64,000 nt of DNA from JACPDH01 sp041671505 (GCA_041671505.1 JBAZBK010000007.1:62001-126000); one strand, 5' to 3'. Shown: positions 1 through 9,169, numbered from the stretch's first letter. Notes: a model not told the origin generated them from the letters alone. Translations and numbers: made by a program.

Positions 1-134
1 AGCTCGCCCAGCATCGTGCCGAGTGACGGCACGACGAGAAGAAGCGCGAGCAGGACCCCGACGGCGTTGCCGACCACGAGCCACGCGAACGAGTGGACCG
101 TGGTCATGCCGAAGATCGACGAGCGGTCGTTCAT
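1..134 (-). CDS. Membrane protein, N-terminal fragment (runs off window)
   Basis: The reverse strand opens with an ATG at 134 and stays open to the window edge, giving about 44 residues that begin MNDRSSIFGMTTVHS. Residues 15-40 are one hydrophobic stretch (FAWLVVGNAVGVLLALLLVV), so this is the first membrane segment of an integral membrane protein. The rest lies outside the window and the family cannot be named. No clear Shine-Dalgarno sequence precedes the ATG. It is transcribed in the same direction as the polyprenyl synthase gene that ends at 206, 71 bases upstream, so it may close the same transcription unit. Confidence 0.6.
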   Translation of the reverse strand, partial: MNDRSSIFGMTTVHSFAWLVVGNAVGVLLALLLVVPSLGTMLGE

Positions 135-205
135 GAGGAGAGTTATATCAGCGACGCGCGGGCTCGCGGGCGGGAGGGAGGTCGCCCGGGAACCCGCGCG
201 GTCGC

Positions 206-1213
206 TCAGCAGACGCGAAGCGCGACGCGGCGCGCGATCGCAGACTGCTCTTTCTCGAGAATTTCCTGGAGGGCGGTGACCGGCTTCCACCGGCGTTCGT
301 CGGAGCGGCGGAGCGCGAGCGTCTCGGCGCGCGCTTCCGCGAGCAGTGCGTCGAGCTGCGACATCGCCGAGGCGAGACCGGCACGGCGCGGGAGGTTAGG
401 CCGCGAGAGCAGGTCGTCGCGCTCGGTCGTCTTCCCCGCCTCGTCGCGGGTGAGCAGGCAGTCCTTGAAGTCGTCGACGATCTGGTAGGCGAGCCCCCAC
501 GTCTGCGCGAGCTTTTCGAGGCGGGAGCGCGTGCGCGGGCCGTCGCCGGCGATGATCGACGGCAGGAGAAGCGTAAGGCGGATGAGAGTCACCGTCTTGC
601 CTTCGGCCACCTCGAGCACGTCGGCCTCGCCCGAGGCGCGGTCGAAGTGGACGTCGCGCGACTGACCGTTGAGAATGCCCGCCACGCCGAGCGAGTCGCG
701 GACGAGGGTGGCAGCCTGCCTTCGGGCGGTCGCCGGCAGCGTCGTGATCCCTTTCCAGAGCATCGCGTACGCCTGGTTGATCAGCGCGAGAGCGCCGAGC
801 GTTGCAGCCGCCTCGCCCCAGGTTACGTGCGGGCAGGGATTCCCTCGGCGTTCGACGGCGTCGTCCATCGCCGGCATGTCGTCGAAGATCAGCGACGCCG
901 TGTGGAAGTACTCGATCGCGATGGCGATCTCGCGCGCCAGCGAGCGTTTCGTTCCCGCGCCGCCGAGGATGCCGAACACGAGCTGCGCTCGCACGAGGCT
1001 GCCGGCATGCGAGAGCGAGTCCTCGATCACGCCGCGCAGATGCGGCTCGAGCGGCCCGCCGAGAGGAAGGAGCGTCCGGTAGCCGTCGAGGAGGTAGCGC
1101 TGATCGCTGTCACGAATCAGTGTCGCCTGCGCACTGCGTCGCCGGGCTGCTCCCCGCGCCGAAGAAACCTGCAGCTTCTGCACGTTGGTTTGCAGATTCT
1201 GCACGGCGCTCAT
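206..1213 (-). CDS. Polyprenyl synthetase family protein (isoprenyl diphosphate synthase)
   Basis: A 335-residue trans-isoprenyl diphosphate synthase, which condenses isopentenyl diphosphate onto an allylic diphosphate. Both Asp-rich Mg-binding motifs are present: DDMPAMDD (the longer bacterial first motif) and DDFKD (second motif). The family is usually about 290-330 residues; this one has some 40 extra, poorly conserved N-terminal residues. Chain length (C15, C20 or longer) cannot be decided by eye. Its ATG overlaps the TGA of the upstream yceI-type gene (ATGA), so the two are translationally coupled. YceI proteins bind polyisoprenoids, so product and carrier may be linked. Confidence 0.9.
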   Translation of the reverse strand: MSAVQNLQTNVQKLQVSSARGAARRRSAQATLIRDSDQRYLLDGYRTLLPLGGPLEPHLRGVIEDSLSHAGSLVRAQLVFGILGGAGTKRSLAREIAIAIEYFHTASLIFDDMPAMDDAVERRGNPCPHVTWGEAAATLGALALINQAYAMLWKGITTLPATARRQAATLVRDSLGVAGILNGQSRDVHFDRASGEADVLEVAEGKTVTLIRLTLLLPSIIAGDGPRTRSRLEKLAQTWGLAYQIVDDFKDCLLTRDEAGKTTERDDLLSRPNLPRRAGLASAMSQLDALLAEARAETLALRRSDERRWKPVTALQEILEKEQSAIARRVALRVC

Positions 1214-1803
1214 CGCGCGCCACCCTGAGCGGGAACCGCGGTGAGGGTGCCCGACGCGGTCACGGTAACGACGACCGACTTCTCGACGCGGAGGAAGAGG
1301 ATGCTCGGGTCCTTCATCCCCCAGTCGACGAAGGGAATGGAGAACGTCGCGTTCGCGCTCGCCGTGTTCCCGGTGATGTCGACCGTTGCCGGCATGACGA
1401 GCGCGTGATCGACACCGTGCACGGAGATGATTCCGTGGAGCTTCACCGTGCTCTTGCCCGCGTCGGCCAGGTGCCCTTCCAGCTTCTGTGCTTTGAAGGT
1501 AAAGAGCGGGAACTTCGCGCTTTCGAGAACGTCGCCGTGCATCGTGTTGTCGCGCGAGCCGTTGCCGGTCTTCGCGCTCTTCGCGTCGACGTGGATCTCT
1601 CCCGACATCACGCCGGTCGCCGTGTCGAACGTCAGCGATCCGCTCTCGACCTTGAACGAGCCTTCGACGTCGTGCCCGGTCGCGCCGAGCTTGAAATCGA
1701 CCTTCGATGCGGCGGGATCGATCGTCAGCGTGCGTTCCGACGCTGCTGCCGAGAGTGCCACTGCCGTGGCCAGCGTTCCGATGAGAGCGAGTCTCTTGAG
1801 CAT
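1210..1803 (-). CDS. YceI family periplasmic polyisoprenoid-binding protein
   Basis: A 197-residue exported protein. Residues 1-21 are a signal peptide (MLKRLALIGTLATAVALSAA), followed by the YceI lipocalin-like barrel, with typical stretches IDPAASKVDFKLGATGHDVEGSF and later GIISVHGVDHALVMPATVDI (shown here only in part: KVDFKLGATGHDVEG; GIISVHGVDHALVMP). Characterised YceI-fold proteins hold an isoprenoid chain in the barrel. A good ribosome site (GAGGAG) lies just before the ATG at 1803, which rejects the longer upstream reading. Coupled by ATGA to the polyprenyl synthase gene downstream. The specific ligand is inferred, not seen. Confidence 0.88.
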   Translation of the reverse strand: MLKRLALIGTLATAVALSAAASERTLTIDPAASKVDFKLGATGHDVEGSFKVESGSLTFDTATGVMSGEIHVDAKSAKTGNGSRDNTMHGDVLESAKFPLFTFKAQKLEGHLADAGKSTVKLHGIISVHGVDHALVMPATVDITGNTASANATFSIPFVDWGMKDPSILFLRVEKSVVVTVTASGTLTAVPAQGGAR

Positions 1804-1961
1804 GGGTATCTCCTCACTTCCGGAACTAAGCACGACGCATGCCAGCGGGAGTAACCAAAGATGGGGGGCGACGATCCCGAGCCCGGAACGGGGGATTGCC
1901 GTTTCGACAAGCGTAGCGACATGCGTGAGTACCGGCTGGTACGAACGTGTTACGAGCGTGT

Positions 1962-2843
1962 TTAGCGGCCGGAGTCCTTCACGAATGCGCGGAAGCGCGC
2001 GCGAAGCCGGTCGAGCTTCGTCGAGCGTGGCGCCGCGGCCTCCATCACGGTCACGGCGTCGCCCGGTTTCGCATCGCCTCCATCCGCGCGCTCCCGCAGG
2101 TAGTGAAGCTCCTGCATGGCGAAGAGGTAGAGATCGGCTTCGGTCTGACCGGGGAACTGCTCGAGAATCTCTCTCTCGCGGATGACTTCGATCATCGGGC
2201 CGTACACGCGCGCGCGCCACGACGAGATCGCCTCGCACCAGTCGGGCTCGCGCCCGAGCTCGATGCCGAGGTAGTAGCGATGGACGCTGATGTGGTCGAG
2301 GAGCTTCGAATAGCCTTCGGGTGTGGAGACACGGAGCGCCTCGGCCTCCTCGCGCGTGAGGCAGGTCGACTCGACGAAGTCGTCGAAGCAGCTCCGGAGG
2401 ATCACCTCTTCGAGCGTGTCGCCGGGGCCGAACTCGACGTCCGCGACGAACTCGCGCACGTGCGCCTCGATCGCCGGCGAGTCGAGCGAGCGGGCGACCG
2501 AGACGCGGTGATGTCCGTCGACGACGAAGTAGACGTCACCGACGCGGTAGAGCTCGACGGGCGGGAAGCCCGTGAGTCCTTTCGTGAGGCGAAGAACGTC
2601 GACCCATCGCCCGCGGAGCGAGTCGGAGCGAGGGAGGAAGTCGCGCGTAAACTCGCGCTCGCGTCCGAGCGAGCCGACGATCGCCGCGAGCGGAACATCC
2701 TGGACGCCCCGGTCGACGACGTGCCGCAGTCCGAGCCGCTCGCGAACCTCCTCGAACGAGAGGAGATCGACCGGCCTGCCGCGGATCCCGCCGAACAGGT
2801 CGTGCAGTAGCGCTCTCCATCGGGCGTCGTCGAAATCGGCCAT
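1962..2843 (-). CDS. ParB/DUF4032-like protein of unknown role
   Basis: A 293-residue soluble protein. Residues about 75-110 contain VYFVVDGHHRVSVARSL, the ParB/sulfiredoxin-like core signature (DGHHR). The later segment HRYYLGIELGREPDW ending in PMIEVIRE resembles the C-terminal part of DUF4032-type ParB-like proteins, which bind nucleotide through this fold but are not partition proteins. No helix-turn-helix was recognised and no parA is nearby, so a partition role is unlikely. The ATG at 2843 is the first good start, but GTG codons lie upstream in frame and the ribosome site is weak. It diverges from the GH13 gene at 2964. Biochemical function unknown. Confidence 0.7.
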   Translation of the reverse strand: MADFDDARWRALLHDLFGGIRGRPVDLLSFEEVRERLGLRHVVDRGVQDVPLAAIVGSLGREREFTRDFLPRSDSLRGRWVDVLRLTKGLTGFPPVELYRVGDVYFVVDGHHRVSVARSLDSPAIEAHVREFVADVEFGPGDTLEEVILRSCFDDFVESTCLTREEAEALRVSTPEGYSKLLDHISVHRYYLGIELGREPDWCEAISSWRARVYGPMIEVIREREILEQFPGQTEADLYLFAMQELHYLRERADGGDAKPGDAVTVMEAAAPRSTKLDRLRARFRAFVKDSGR

Positions 2844-2963
2844 GACGGGCGGGACATCCCTTGTCACCCCGCGAACGTTAGAATAACCGAGATGCCGCGC
2901 CCCGACGCTTCGCGGGGCAGGGGAAACCCTCGCTGCTGCATCGTCGAAGCCGAGGAGGCCCCA

Positions 2964-4640
2964 ATGAGAAACCACTCGCTCGCAACCCGCATCGCCACGA
3001 CGATGGCTCTCGCCCTCACGCTCTGCTCCTGCTCGAGCGCTTCGGACGCCCAGGCAGCGCGACTTCGCCCGGTCCGCCCCGGCCCGCAGGGACCGCAGCA
3101 ATGGACGCACGACTGGTCGCGCGGCGCAGTCTTCTACCAGATCTTCGTCCGAAGCTTCCAGGACTCCGACGGCGACGGCATCGGCGACATCAAGGGGCTG
3201 ATCTCGAAGCTCGACTATCTGAACGACGGCGACCCGAACACGACGAGCGACCTCGGCGTCGAAGGCATCTGGCTCATGCCGATGTTCGAGTCACCGAGCT
3301 ATCACGGCTACGACACGGTCGACTACGAGACGATCGAGAAGGACTACGGCACGAACGAGGACTTCGCGAAGCTGATCGAGGAGGCGCACAAGCGCGGCAT
3401 CCGGATCATCGTCGACTTCGTCATGAATCACTCTAGCTCGCAGAATCCCTGGTTCCTCGATTCCGCGTCGTCCACGACGTCGGCGAGGCGCGACTGGTAC
3501 GTCTGGTCGGCGACGAATCCGGGATGGACTCAGCCGTGGGGAGGCAACACTGGCACCTGGCACGAGAAGAACGGCGCCTGGTACTACGGCGTCTTCTGGA
3601 GCGGCATGCCCGACCTCAACTTCAGGGACTCGGCGGTGCGGGCGGAGATGGGAAGGATCGCCGAGAAGTGGCTGCGCGCGGGTGTCGACGGGTACCGGCT
3701 CGACGCGACACGCTACCTCGTGGAGAACGGCGGAGGGCTTGGGCAGGCCGACACTGCCGACACGCATGCGGCACTCAAGGAGTTCGCCGCGCGCGTCAGA
3801 AGCGTGAAGCCCGACGCGGTGCTGGTCGCCGAGAACTGGACCGAAACGCCGATCATCGCGACCTACTTCGGCTCGACCTCCGAGATCACCTGGGGCGACG
3901 AGATGCCGATGAACTTCGACTTCCCTCTCTCGTCCGCGATCATCACCGCGGTGCGGAGCGGCAATGGCGCGGAGATCACCAGGAAGCTCGTCGAGATCGG
4001 GCAACTTTACCCGCGCGGAGTCAACGACGCGCCGTTCCTGACGAACCACGACCAGGTGCGGCTCGCCTCGGTCGTCAGCAACGACAGCGGACAACTGCGC
4101 AACGCGGCGGCCGTCCTGCTGACGCTCCCCGGCGCGCCGTTCGTCTACTACGGCGAAGAGCTCGGGCTGCAGAACGGAACGACCTCGGGTGACGAATCGA
4201 AGCGGACGCCGATGCCGTGGGACTCGACGACCGGCGGAGGCTTCACGACCGGATCGCCATGGTTCCCGTTCGCGCCGGGAAAGGACACGGCGAACGTCGC
4301 GCGCGAGGCGAACGACTCCTCGTCGCTGCTCTCACGATATCGCGATCTGATCGCGGCGCGAAAGAAGTCCGCGGCGCTTCGGAAGGGAACGATCGCTCCG
4401 CTCAACACGCAGGCGTCGGGCGCGTCGTACGCCGCGTGGACGTCGACCTGGGAAGGCGAGACGGTGCTCGTTGTGCACAACGTGACGGGCGGCTTCATCT
4501 CCACCAGCGCCCTGAACGTCGCGGGAACGACAGCGGAGAAAGTCTGGGCCGACAACAATGTGAGCACTCCGGTGAAGGGCCCGAACGGCTGGACCGTCAG
4601 CCTCCCACCTCGCTCGAGCGGAGTGTGGAGGATGAAGTAG
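2964..4640 (+). CDS. Secreted GH13 alpha-glucan hydrolase (alpha-amylase/oligoglucosidase type)
   Basis: A 558-residue glycoside hydrolase family 13 enzyme that acts on alpha-linked glucans outside the cytoplasm. The N-terminus is hydrophobic and ends LCSC at residues 20-23, a plausible lipobox with Cys23 as lipidation site. The (beta/alpha)8 barrel starts at about residue 50 (GAVFYQIFVRSFQDSDGDGI). Catalytic residues are visible: nucleophile Asp247 (GYRLDATRY), acid/base Glu290 (VAENWTE), transition-state Asp363 (TNHDQV), plus the conserved VDFVMNH region. The start is set by GAGGAGG eight bases before the ATG at 2964; an ATG at 2892 gives an implausible leader. It lies apart from the maltodextrin operon at 9-20 kb but probably feeds it. 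Confidence 0.9.
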   Translation: MRNHSLATRIATTMALALTLCSCSSASDAQAARLRPVRPGPQGPQQWTHDWSRGAVFYQIFVRSFQDSDGDGIGDIKGLISKLDYLNDGDPNTTSDLGVEGIWLMPMFESPSYHGYDTVDYETIEKDYGTNEDFAKLIEEAHKRGIRIIVDFVMNHSSSQNPWFLDSASSTTSARRDWYVWSATNPGWTQPWGGNTGTWHEKNGAWYYGVFWSGMPDLNFRDSAVRAEMGRIAEKWLRAGVDGYRLDATRYLVENGGGLGQADTADTHAALKEFAARVRSVKPDAVLVAENWTETPIIATYFGSTSEITWGDEMPMNFDFPLSSAIITAVRSGNGAEITRKLVEIGQLYPRGVNDAPFLTNHDQVRLASVVSNDSGQLRNAAAVLLTLPGAPFVYYGEELGLQNGTTSGDESKRTPMPWDSTTGGGFTTGSPWFPFAPGKDTANVAREANDSSSLLSRYRDLIAARKKSAALRKGTIAPLNTQASGASYAAWTSTWEGETVLVVHNVTGGFISTSALNVAGTTAEKVWADNNVSTPVKGPNGWTVSLPPRSSGVWRMK

Positions 4641-4644
4641 GACG

Positions 4645-4780
4645 CCCGGGGCTGAAAGGCGAGAGGCGAGAGGCGACAAGTACCCATCGCGGCGCGTTTG
4701 CAATCGCTCCTGATTTGTCCATCCCCAGGGCGGGGGTACTGTCGCCTGTCGCCTATCGCCTATCGCCTCTCTTCCCGCGA
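4645..4780. repeat. Inverted GGCGAGA/TCTCGCC heptamer repeat
   Basis: Between the GH13 gene and the M1 peptidase. The left arm (about 4655-4680) is GGCGAGA repeated in steps of seven and ends near AGTACCC. The right arm (about 4733-4775) carries the reverse complement, GTCGCCT and CTATCGCC units, and begins near GGGTACT. The arms could pair across a spacer of about 55 bases. A TAGAAT box at 4781-4786 follows and may be the -10 of the M1 gene. Confidence 0.8.
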
Positions 4781-4844
4781 TAGAATCTCCCGCGAAATCA
4801 GGGCGTCGCGGCGCCACGAGCCTGCGACCGAAAGGCCTTACCGC

Positions 4845-6641
4845 ATGAGCCTCATCGATCCGCACTCCTACTACGACACCGACCAACCGGCGGCGAAGCA
4901 CTTCCAGCTCGACTGGAACGTCGATTTCGACCGCCACGTCCTCGACGGCAGCGCGCGTCTCGATCTCGCGAGCCCGGGCGGCGGCCCGCTCGACCTCGAC
5001 ACGAAGGGCCTCACGATTCACGGCGCGACCGATCAGCGCGGCGACGCGATTCCCTTCGAGCTCGGCGACGAGGACGAGATCCTTGGCCGCCGGCTACGCC
5101 TAACTCTGGCTCCCGGCACGACGTCACTCACGATCCGCTACACGACCTCCCCCGAGGCGGTGGCGTTGCAGTGGTTCGCGCCGGAACAGACCGCGGGCAA
5201 GCGACACCCGTTCATGTTCAGCCAGGGCCAGGCGATCCACGCGCGCACGATCGTGCCGATCCAGGACACGCCGCGCGTCCGCGTCGCCTACGACGCCGCG
5301 GTCACGGTGCCCGCGGCGCTCAGCTCCGTGATGTCCGCCGGCCCCGCCGGCACGCGCGACGGCGCGACGCCGGGAACCCGCACGTTCCTCTTCGAGATGC
5401 CGCAGCCGATTCCGCCTTACCTGCTCGCGATCTGCGTCGGCGACATCGAGTCGCGCGACCTCAGCCCCCGGGCGCGCGTCTGGGCCGAGCCGGAGATGGT
5501 CGGCAAAGCTGCTTGGGAGTTCGAGGAAGTCGAGCAGATGATCGAGACGGCGGAGAAGCTCTTCGGTCCGTACGACTGGGACCGCTACGACATGATCGTC
5601 CTTCCTCCCGCCTTCCCCTATGGCGGCATGGAGAATCCGCGCATGACCTTCCTCACGCCGACCGTCATCGCGGGTGACCGCTCGCTCGTCGACGTCGTCG
5701 CGCACGAGCTCGCCCACTCCTGGACCGGCAACCTCGTCACGAACGCGACCAACGAGCACTTCTGGCTCAACGAAGGCTTCACCACGTGGGCCGAGCGCCG
5801 GATCCTCGAGGCGCTGCACGGCGAGGAGCGCTGCATCCTCGGCTGGGCGATCGGCCAGAAGGCGCTCGACGATTCCGTCGCGCGCTTCGGCGAAGGCTCG
5901 CCGCTGACGAAGCTCCGCACCGACCTCAAGGGAATCGATCCCGACGAGGCGTTCTCGTCGATCCCATACGAGAAAGGCGCGCGCTTCGTCAACGTGATCG
6001 AGCGCGAAGTCGGCCGCCCGCGCTTCGACCTCTTCCTCGCCGCCTACATGAAGAAGTTCCGCTTCCAGTCGATCACCTCCGAGGAGTTCATCGGATTCCT
6101 CGAGGGAGAGCTCCCCGGCGTCGCCGACAAGGTGCTCTGGAAGGAATGGCTCTACGAGACCGGCATGCCGAAGAATGCGCCGGTCTTCCGCTCGGCGAAG
6201 CTCGACGAGCTCACCGCGCTGGCAAACAGCTGGACCGACGGCATCAAGCCGAACGACGCGCAGATCGCCGAATGGGCGACCGACGAGCTCATCGTCTACA
6301 TGAACCACCTTCCGCGCGAGCTCGATCACGAGTCGCTTCGCTGGCTCGACTCGCACTTCGGCCTCAACGCCCGCGGGAACTACGAGATCCTCGTCGAATG
6401 GCTCACGATCGCGGTCGGCTCCGACTACGAGCCGGCGTTCGCGCGGGCACGCGAGGTTCTCCTGACCGTCGGTCGCATGAAGTACCTCCGCCCCCTCTAC
6501 AACGCGCTCGGAAAGCACGCGCGGACCCGGGCTCTCGCGAAGGAGATCTACGCAGCGGGACGCGAGGGATACCACAGCCTCTCGCGGCGCGTCATCGAGT
6601 CGATCATCGAGAAATACGCTGCTGACGAGGTGAAGGCGTGA
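4845..6641 (+). CDS. M1 family metallo-aminopeptidase (leukotriene A4 hydrolase-like)
   Basis: A 598-residue zinc aminopeptidase that removes N-terminal residues from peptides. The gluzincin site is complete: HELAH at residues 287-291 and Glu310 (WLNEGFTTW), i.e. HExxH-x18-E. The exopeptidase motif GGMENP sits about 25 residues before it. Total length and the helical C-terminal domain match the LTA4-hydrolase/aminopeptidase B branch rather than the 850-residue PepN branch. No signal peptide, so cytoplasmic. The ATG at 4845 is chosen because the catalytic-family N-terminus begins there; a TTG at 4698 would add repeat-encoded residues. Its TGA overlaps the GTG of the OPT transporter gene, pairing peptide uptake with hydrolysis. 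Confidence 0.92.
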   Translation: MSLIDPHSYYDTDQPAAKHFQLDWNVDFDRHVLDGSARLDLASPGGGPLDLDTKGLTIHGATDQRGDAIPFELGDEDEILGRRLRLTLAPGTTSLTIRYTTSPEAVALQWFAPEQTAGKRHPFMFSQGQAIHARTIVPIQDTPRVRVAYDAAVTVPAALSSVMSAGPAGTRDGATPGTRTFLFEMPQPIPPYLLAICVGDIESRDLSPRARVWAEPEMVGKAAWEFEEVEQMIETAEKLFGPYDWDRYDMIVLPPAFPYGGMENPRMTFLTPTVIAGDRSLVDVVAHELAHSWTGNLVTNATNEHFWLNEGFTTWAERRILEALHGEERCILGWAIGQKALDDSVARFGEGSPLTKLRTDLKGIDPDEAFSSIPYEKGARFVNVIEREVGRPRFDLFLAAYMKKFRFQSITSEEFIGFLEGELPGVADKVLWKEWLYETGMPKNAPVFRSAKLDELTALANSWTDGIKPNDAQIAEWATDELIVYMNHLPRELDHESLRWLDSHFGLNARGNYEILVEWLTIAVGSDYEPAFARAREVLLTVGRMKYLRPLYNALGKHARTRALAKEIYAAGREGYHSLSRRVIESIIEKYAADEVKA

Positions 6642-8701
6642 GCGAACAGCCGATCAACGACGCCGACGTGCGGCTGCCTGCAAACGCCTTCCGCGAGCTC
6701 GCGCCGGGCGAGACGTACGTACCGGTCATCCCCCCCGAGCAGGCGCCGCCCGAGGTGACGCCGCGCTCGATCGCGCAGGGTTTCTTCTGGTCACTCGTCT
6801 TCTCGGCGGCGGCGACTTACATCGCGCTCAAGCTCGGGCAGGGGATCGAGTCGGCGATCCCGATCTCGATCCTCGCGGTCGGCTTCTCGGTCTTCGCCGT
6901 GAAGTTCATGAAGTCGCGCGGGTCGACGCTCCTGGAGAACGTCAACGTGCTCGCGATCGGCGCGACTTCCGGCATCGTCGCCGGAGGTTCGGTCTTCACG
7001 ATGCCGGCGATCTACATCCTGGGGCTCGAAGGTCGCTCGTCGTTCTTCCAGATTTTCCTCGTGCCGTTGTTAGGCGCAATCCTCGGCGTCTTCTTCCTCG
7101 CGCCGTTCCGCCGCTACTTCGTCAGAGACCTCCACGGGAAGCTCCCCTACCCCGAGGCGCGCGCCACGACCGAAATCCTCATGGCGGGCAAGCGGGGAGG
7201 ACACAGTGCGATCGTGCTCAGCTACAGCGCGATCACCGCGGCGATCTTCGATTTCGTCGGCCCTTCGATGCGCGCCTGGGCTGAGACCTTCTCGACGAAC
7301 TCGATCGAGGCGATCCGCGGCTTCAGCGACAAGTACAAGGCAGTCTTCTCGATGAACACGTCGGCCGCGGTCCTCGGGCTCGGCTACATCATGGGCGTCG
7401 AGTACGCGTCGATCATTCTCGCGGGCTCGCTGGTGTCGTGCCTCATCCTCGTCCCGCTCTTCGCGCACCTCGGGCAGTTCATGACCGTGCCGATCACGGC
7501 AGGCGCCGTGCCGCTGTCGCAGATGGCGGCGGAGGACATCTTCTTCGACTACGTGCGGCCGATCGGCATCGGCGGCATCTTCGCGGCAGGCATCCTCTCG
7601 ATCCTTCGCATGTCACCGGTGATCGTTCAGGCGACACGACAGGCCATGGGCGAGCTCGTGCGCCTCGCGCGAAAGAAGGACGTCGAGGAGGCAACGGTGC
7701 GCACCGACCACGCCTTGCCGATGTCGGTCAATCTCCTCGGCATCGCCGTGCTCGCAGTCGCGATCTTCGCCTACTTCCGCTTCTCTGTGCTCGCCGGGAC
7801 GGACGGGGCAACGGGCCTCGCCGGGATCTCGATGCTGATGACGTTGCTGATTGCATTCCTCTTCGCCGCGGTCTCCGCGTGGGCGATCGCCATGATCTCG
7901 ATCACACCGATTTCCGGCATGACGCTGACGACGTTGATCATCACGGCAATCGCCCTGTCGGCGATGGGCCTCAAGGGCGAGTCGGGAATGCTGCAGGTAC
8001 TGCTCGTCGGCGGTGTCGTCTGCACGGCGCTTTCGATGGCCGGCTCGCTCGTCACGCAGTACAAGATCGGCTACTGGCTCGGCGCGACGCCGAGGCAGAT
8101 CGAGATCAGCAACATCGTCGGCTCGGTCGCGGCATCGTTCGCGACGACGGGCGTCATCATGCTGATGTCGGGCGTGTACGGCTTCTCTCCCAGCCCGCTC
8201 CATCCGAACGCCCTGCCGGCCCCGCAGCCTAACGCGATGGCGGCGGTGCTTCGCGGCGTGATGGGCTCGAGCGGCGCTCCCTGGTTCCTCTACGCCCTCG
8301 GCGCGGTATTCGCGGTCGTCGTGGCGATGTGCGGCGTCTCGGCGCTCGCCTTCGCGATGGGAATGTACCTGCCCATGGATCTGAACTCCCCGCTCGTGCT
8401 CGGCGCCGCCATCGCCTGGTTCGTCCAGCATTCGACGAAGGACGAGGCCCTCAGCAAGGCACGGCACGAGAAGGGGACGCTCATCGCGTCGGGCTTCATA
8501 GCAGGAGGCGCGCTCATAGGAGTCTTCTCCGCTCTGCTGCGGTTCTTCGAGGATTCGACCGGACGAACGATCGTCCCCGATCTTACGAAGATCGCAGGCC
8601 CGTGGCTCCAGTCGTGGCACAACTGGCTGGGGCTCGGCGCTTTCATGCTCCTCTCCGCGGGTCTCTGGTGGGACGCGAATCGGGAGAAGGTGGAAGAGTG
8701 A
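6638..8701 (+). CDS. OPT family oligopeptide transporter
   Basis: A 687-residue polytopic inner-membrane protein with about 15 hydrophobic segments. Segments such as PRSIAQGFFWSLVFSAAATY near residue 45 and the long Gly/Ala-rich helices match bacterial OPT proteins, proton-coupled importers of small peptides (some eukaryotic relatives carry metal-chelate substrates). The GTG start overlaps the peptidase stop by four bases (GTGA), so translation is coupled. With the aminopeptidase this forms a two-gene peptide-scavenging unit. A strong hairpin with a TTTT tail at 8811-8839 terminates it. The exact substrate cannot be read from sequence. Confidence 0.88.
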   Translation: MSEQPINDADVRLPANAFRELAPGETYVPVIPPEQAPPEVTPRSIAQGFFWSLVFSAAATYIALKLGQGIESAIPISILAVGFSVFAVKFMKSRGSTLLENVNVLAIGATSGIVAGGSVFTMPAIYILGLEGRSSFFQIFLVPLLGAILGVFFLAPFRRYFVRDLHGKLPYPEARATTEILMAGKRGGHSAIVLSYSAITAAIFDFVGPSMRAWAETFSTNSIEAIRGFSDKYKAVFSMNTSAAVLGLGYIMGVEYASIILAGSLVSCLILVPLFAHLGQFMTVPITAGAVPLSQMAAEDIFFDYVRPIGIGGIFAAGILSILRMSPVIVQATRQAMGELVRLARKKDVEEATVRTDHALPMSVNLLGIAVLAVAIFAYFRFSVLAGTDGATGLAGISMLMTLLIAFLFAAVSAWAIAMISITPISGMTLTTLIITAIALSAMGLKGESGMLQVLLVGGVVCTALSMAGSLVTQYKIGYWLGATPRQIEISNIVGSVAASFATTGVIMLMSGVYGFSPSPLHPNALPAPQPNAMAAVLRGVMGSSGAPWFLYALGAVFAVVVAMCGVSALAFAMGMYLPMDLNSPLVLGAAIAWFVQHSTKDEALSKARHEKGTLIASGFIAGGALIGVFSALLRFFEDSTGRTIVPDLTKIAGPWLQSWHNWLGLGAFMLLSAGLWWDANREKVEE

Positions 8702-8810
8702 GGCCGGCTTGCGCCGGAATTGAGAATGCAGAATTGAGAATTGAGAGATTGGCCGGCCTGCGGCCGGAATTGAGAATTTAGAATTGAGAATTGAGAGATG
8801 GTGAATCGAA

Positions 8811-8839
8811 CGGGCCGCGCGATGAGCGCGGCCCGTTTT
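8811..8839 (+). terminator. Intrinsic terminator after the OPT gene
   Basis: A perfect 10-bp stem (8811-8820 with 8826-8835), five-base loop, then TTTT. It lies 110 bases after the OPT stop. An inverted copy of the same hairpin at 9073-9101 serves the opposite strand. Confidence 0.75.
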
Positions 8840-9072
8840 CGTTGAGGCCGAGTCATTTCGGCGCGCAGCGCCGAGACATCGGTAGCCCCCGGCTTCAGCC
8901 GGGGGAACGACGGCGACGCGTTCCAACGCGCCGCTTCAGCGGCGGGACAACCGGTAGGAGGTCGCGCCGCTGAAGCGGCGCCCGACTCCGATTTTCGGCC
9001 TGCCACCCCCGCCTGAAGGCGGGGGCTACCGATGTCTCGGCGCTGCGCGCCGGATTTCAGCGTGGCACAACG

Positions 9073-9101
9073 AAAACGGGCCGCGCTCATCGCGCGGCCC
9101 G
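9073..9101 (-). terminator. Intrinsic terminator of the maltodextrin operon
   Basis: On the minus strand a perfect 10-bp GC stem (9092-9101 with 9077-9086) is followed by TTTT. It lies about 70 bases beyond the stop of the last operon gene (9170) and is an inverted copy of the 8811-8839 terminator. Confidence 0.72.
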
Positions 9102-9169
9102 CTCAATTCAACTTCTTTCAATTCTCAATTCTAAATTCTCAATTCCGTCTACCGGCGCCCGCGCATCGG

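Larger units (their letters stand above)
8716..9146. repeat. Composite nested palindrome between convergent genes (heptamers + terminators + REP hairpins)
   Basis: A layered inverted repeat fills the 468-bp gap. The outermost layer is ATTGAGA-type heptamers at 8718-8797, mirrored by TCTCAAT heptamers at 9101-9146. Next come the two mirrored terminator hairpins (8811-8839 and 9073-9101). Inside is a 31-bp inverted repeat, perfect base for base (8861-8891 and 9020-9050), whose arms carry GTAG before a stem of five C/five G around GGCTTCAGCC (8886-8905; mirrored 9006-9025). At the centre two more GAAGC-loop hairpins face each other (8929-8944 and 8964-8981) around a CCGGTAGG. No open reading frame of note. 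Confidence 0.9.

Noticed and set aside
1962..2843. Chromosome partition parB
   Set aside because: Only the DGHHR core is shared; no parA, parS-like palindromes or helix-turn-helix were seen.
2964..4640. First GH13 gene as part of the maltodextrin operon
   Set aside because: It lies on the other strand, 5 kb beyond the operon end, with the peptidase/OPT pair between.
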